A stretch of DNA of 64,000 nucleotides from Pseudolabrys sp. Root1462. GTDB lineage: Bacteria; Pseudomonadota; Alphaproteobacteria; Rhizobiales; Xanthobacteraceae. The first letter of the stretch is position 1. Each line of letters begins with the position of its first letter. Positions 63,267 to 64,000 of the stretch are shown here, piece by piece. A program made the translations under genes and the position numbers. The stretch lies in contig NZ_LMFS01000001.1 in NCBI RefSeq assembly GCF_001426945.1, positions 165,412 to 229,411 of the forward strand, given 5' to 3'. The notes below the pieces were generated by a model. It was given only the letters and a program-made list of their open reading frames with translations. It was not told the DNA's origin and ran no database searches.

Positions 63267-64000
63267 CAGTGGACCTCCTCATGCATGCCGCCGAGATAGG
63301 CCTCCTGCACCGCTGCGTTGCCCTTGATTTCCTCGGGCGTGCCTTCGACCAGCACGCGGCCTTCCTGGAGAACGGTGACGCGCTCCGCCAGTTCGAAAAG
63401 GGCGTCCATGTCATGATCGATCACGATCATCGTGCGGCCCTTGCTGATCGACTTCAGCAGCTTCACGGTCTCCACGCGCTCCTGCGGGCTCATGCCGGCC
63501 AGCGGCTCGTCGAGCAGCAGCAGGCTCGGCCGTGTCGCCAGCGCAAGCCCGATCTCGAGACGGCGCTTCTCGCCGTAGGCGAGATCAGACACCTTGGTAT
63601 CGACACGGCTGGTGAGGCGCACGAGGCGCAGCGTCTGTTCGACCTGTTCCTTGAGGCCGGGGATCGACTGAGGATCGCGGAACATGTCGAGCCTGAATTT
63701 GCCACGCAAGTCGGCGAGTACGGCGACGACGAGATTCTGCCGCACCGTCAGGTTGGTGAAGAGCTGATTGACCTGATAGCTCTTGGTCAGGCCGAGCTGG
63801 CAGGCGTCGGTGACGCTCTTGCCGGTGATGTCGCGGCCCTCGAACAGGATGGTGCCCGAGGTCGGCGGGATTTCGCAGGTCAGCATCTTGAAGAAGGTCG
63901 ATTTGCCGGCGCCGTTAGGGCCAATGACCCCGCGCAGTTCGCCATGGTTTACAGTGAAATCGATATCGCTGTTGGCCATCAAGCCGCCATAGCGCTTGGT
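63266..64000 (-). CDS. livG: LivG-type ATPase (partial, runs off the window)
   Basis: The visible 240 or so residues cover Walker A GPNGAGKSTFF, Q-loop and LivG-type inserts (GLTKSYQVNQLFTNLTVRQN), signature DLAYGEKRRLEIG and Walker B LLLLDEPLAGMS, with VIDHDMDALFELAERV at the end. The frame continues to the window edge as TKRYGGLMANSDIDF, typical LivG N-terminal sequence, so the true start is outside; the apparent ATG at 63982 is internal. It overlaps livF by four bases. Confidence 0.92.
   Translation of the reverse strand, partial: TKRYGGLMANSDIDFTVNHGELRGVIGPNGAGKSTFFKMLTCEIPPTSGTILFEGRDITGKSVTDACQLGLTKSYQVNQLFTNLTVRQNLVVAVLADLRGKFRLDMFRDPQSIPGLKEQVEQTLRLVRLTSRVDTKVSDLAYGEKRRLEIGLALATRPSLLLLDEPLAGMSPQERVETVKLLKSISKGRTMIVIDHDMDALFELAERVTVLQEGRVLVEGTPEEIKGNAAVQEAYLGGMHEEVH

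Noticed and set aside
1-64000. CRISPR arrays, insertion sequences, phage genes
   Set aside because: No regularly spaced repeats, transposase or structural phage motif was seen on either strand.

Overview
The window is GC-rich, gene-dense alphaproteobacterial DNA, most likely from the Hyphomicrobiales (Bradyrhizobiaceae/Xanthobacteraceae-like). The pointers are two kinds of palindromic repeat common between Rhizobiales genes, NasS/NasT control of nitrate assimilation with sigma-54 promoters, a TAXI-TRAP transporter with hydantoinase-like enzymes, DUF3309 and VIT1 genes, and many ABC transporters. The species assignment is inference. I see no phage, insertion sequence, CRISPR array or recognisable defence island.

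Region 1 (1-14566) is a complete assimilatory nitrate system. A single-domain globin and the regulator pair nasT-nasS each lie behind or near a GG-N10-GC sigma-54-like promoter. A third sigma-54-like promoter (2661) starts a leader RNA that carries two tandem hexaloop hairpins of the ANTAR type and a U-tract terminator just before nrtA. NasS should sense nitrate or nitrite and release NasT to read through this terminator. The operon then encodes the nitrate ABC transporter (nrtA, nrtB, a double-ATPase nrtC/D fusion), an FAD oxidoreductase, ferredoxin-type nitrite reductase NirA, a CysJ-like reductase carrying an RnfB-type Fe-S site in place of flavodoxin, and nitrate reductase NasA.

Region 2 (14733-25783) is an IclR-controlled catabolic operon: TAXI-TRAP uptake (solute receptor plus fused permease), a PL22 oligogalacturonate-lyase-like beta-propeller with an apparently intact active site, a DUF1445 (D-glutamate cyclase-like) protein, HyuA and HyuB, and a DMT permease. 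The combination is unusual and its substrate is unknown. D-glutamate/5-oxoproline is one testable idea.

Region 3 (25849-34133) is a sugar-acid-like catabolic regulon: TetR regulator, Gfo/Idh/MocA dehydrogenase, DUF993 aldolase-like protein, a NitT/TauT-type ABC transporter on the minus strand, an enolase-superfamily enzyme and a TIM-barrel isomerase. Two near-identical operator palindromes (26566 and 31751) tie the three transcription units together.

Region 4 (34185-39144) holds tRNA-Arg(TCG), a VIT1-type metal transporter with two tiny membrane proteins, an AraC regulator with a decayed duplicate fragment, an orphan PAS histidine kinase and a small secreted protein.

Region 5 (39145-46994) is a gene-free stretch with an efflux-type palindrome, then a Cys-rich mini-protein and two pumps (RND and EmrAB-type MFS) in one operon, without an outer-membrane channel gene.

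Region 6 (47064-53397) is the most unusual part. Four overlapping genes encode a secreted NlpC/P60-like protein, a trypsin-fold protein that has lost its catalytic serine, an intact trypsin-like zymogen and a tandem double-trypsin zymogen. It looks like a small bacterial protease cascade.

Region 7 (53640-64000) has a ribbon-helix-helix protein, two divergent paralogous GGDEF-EAL proteins with an FNR/FixK-type box between them, a GMC oxidoreductase, and livF/livG running off the right edge.
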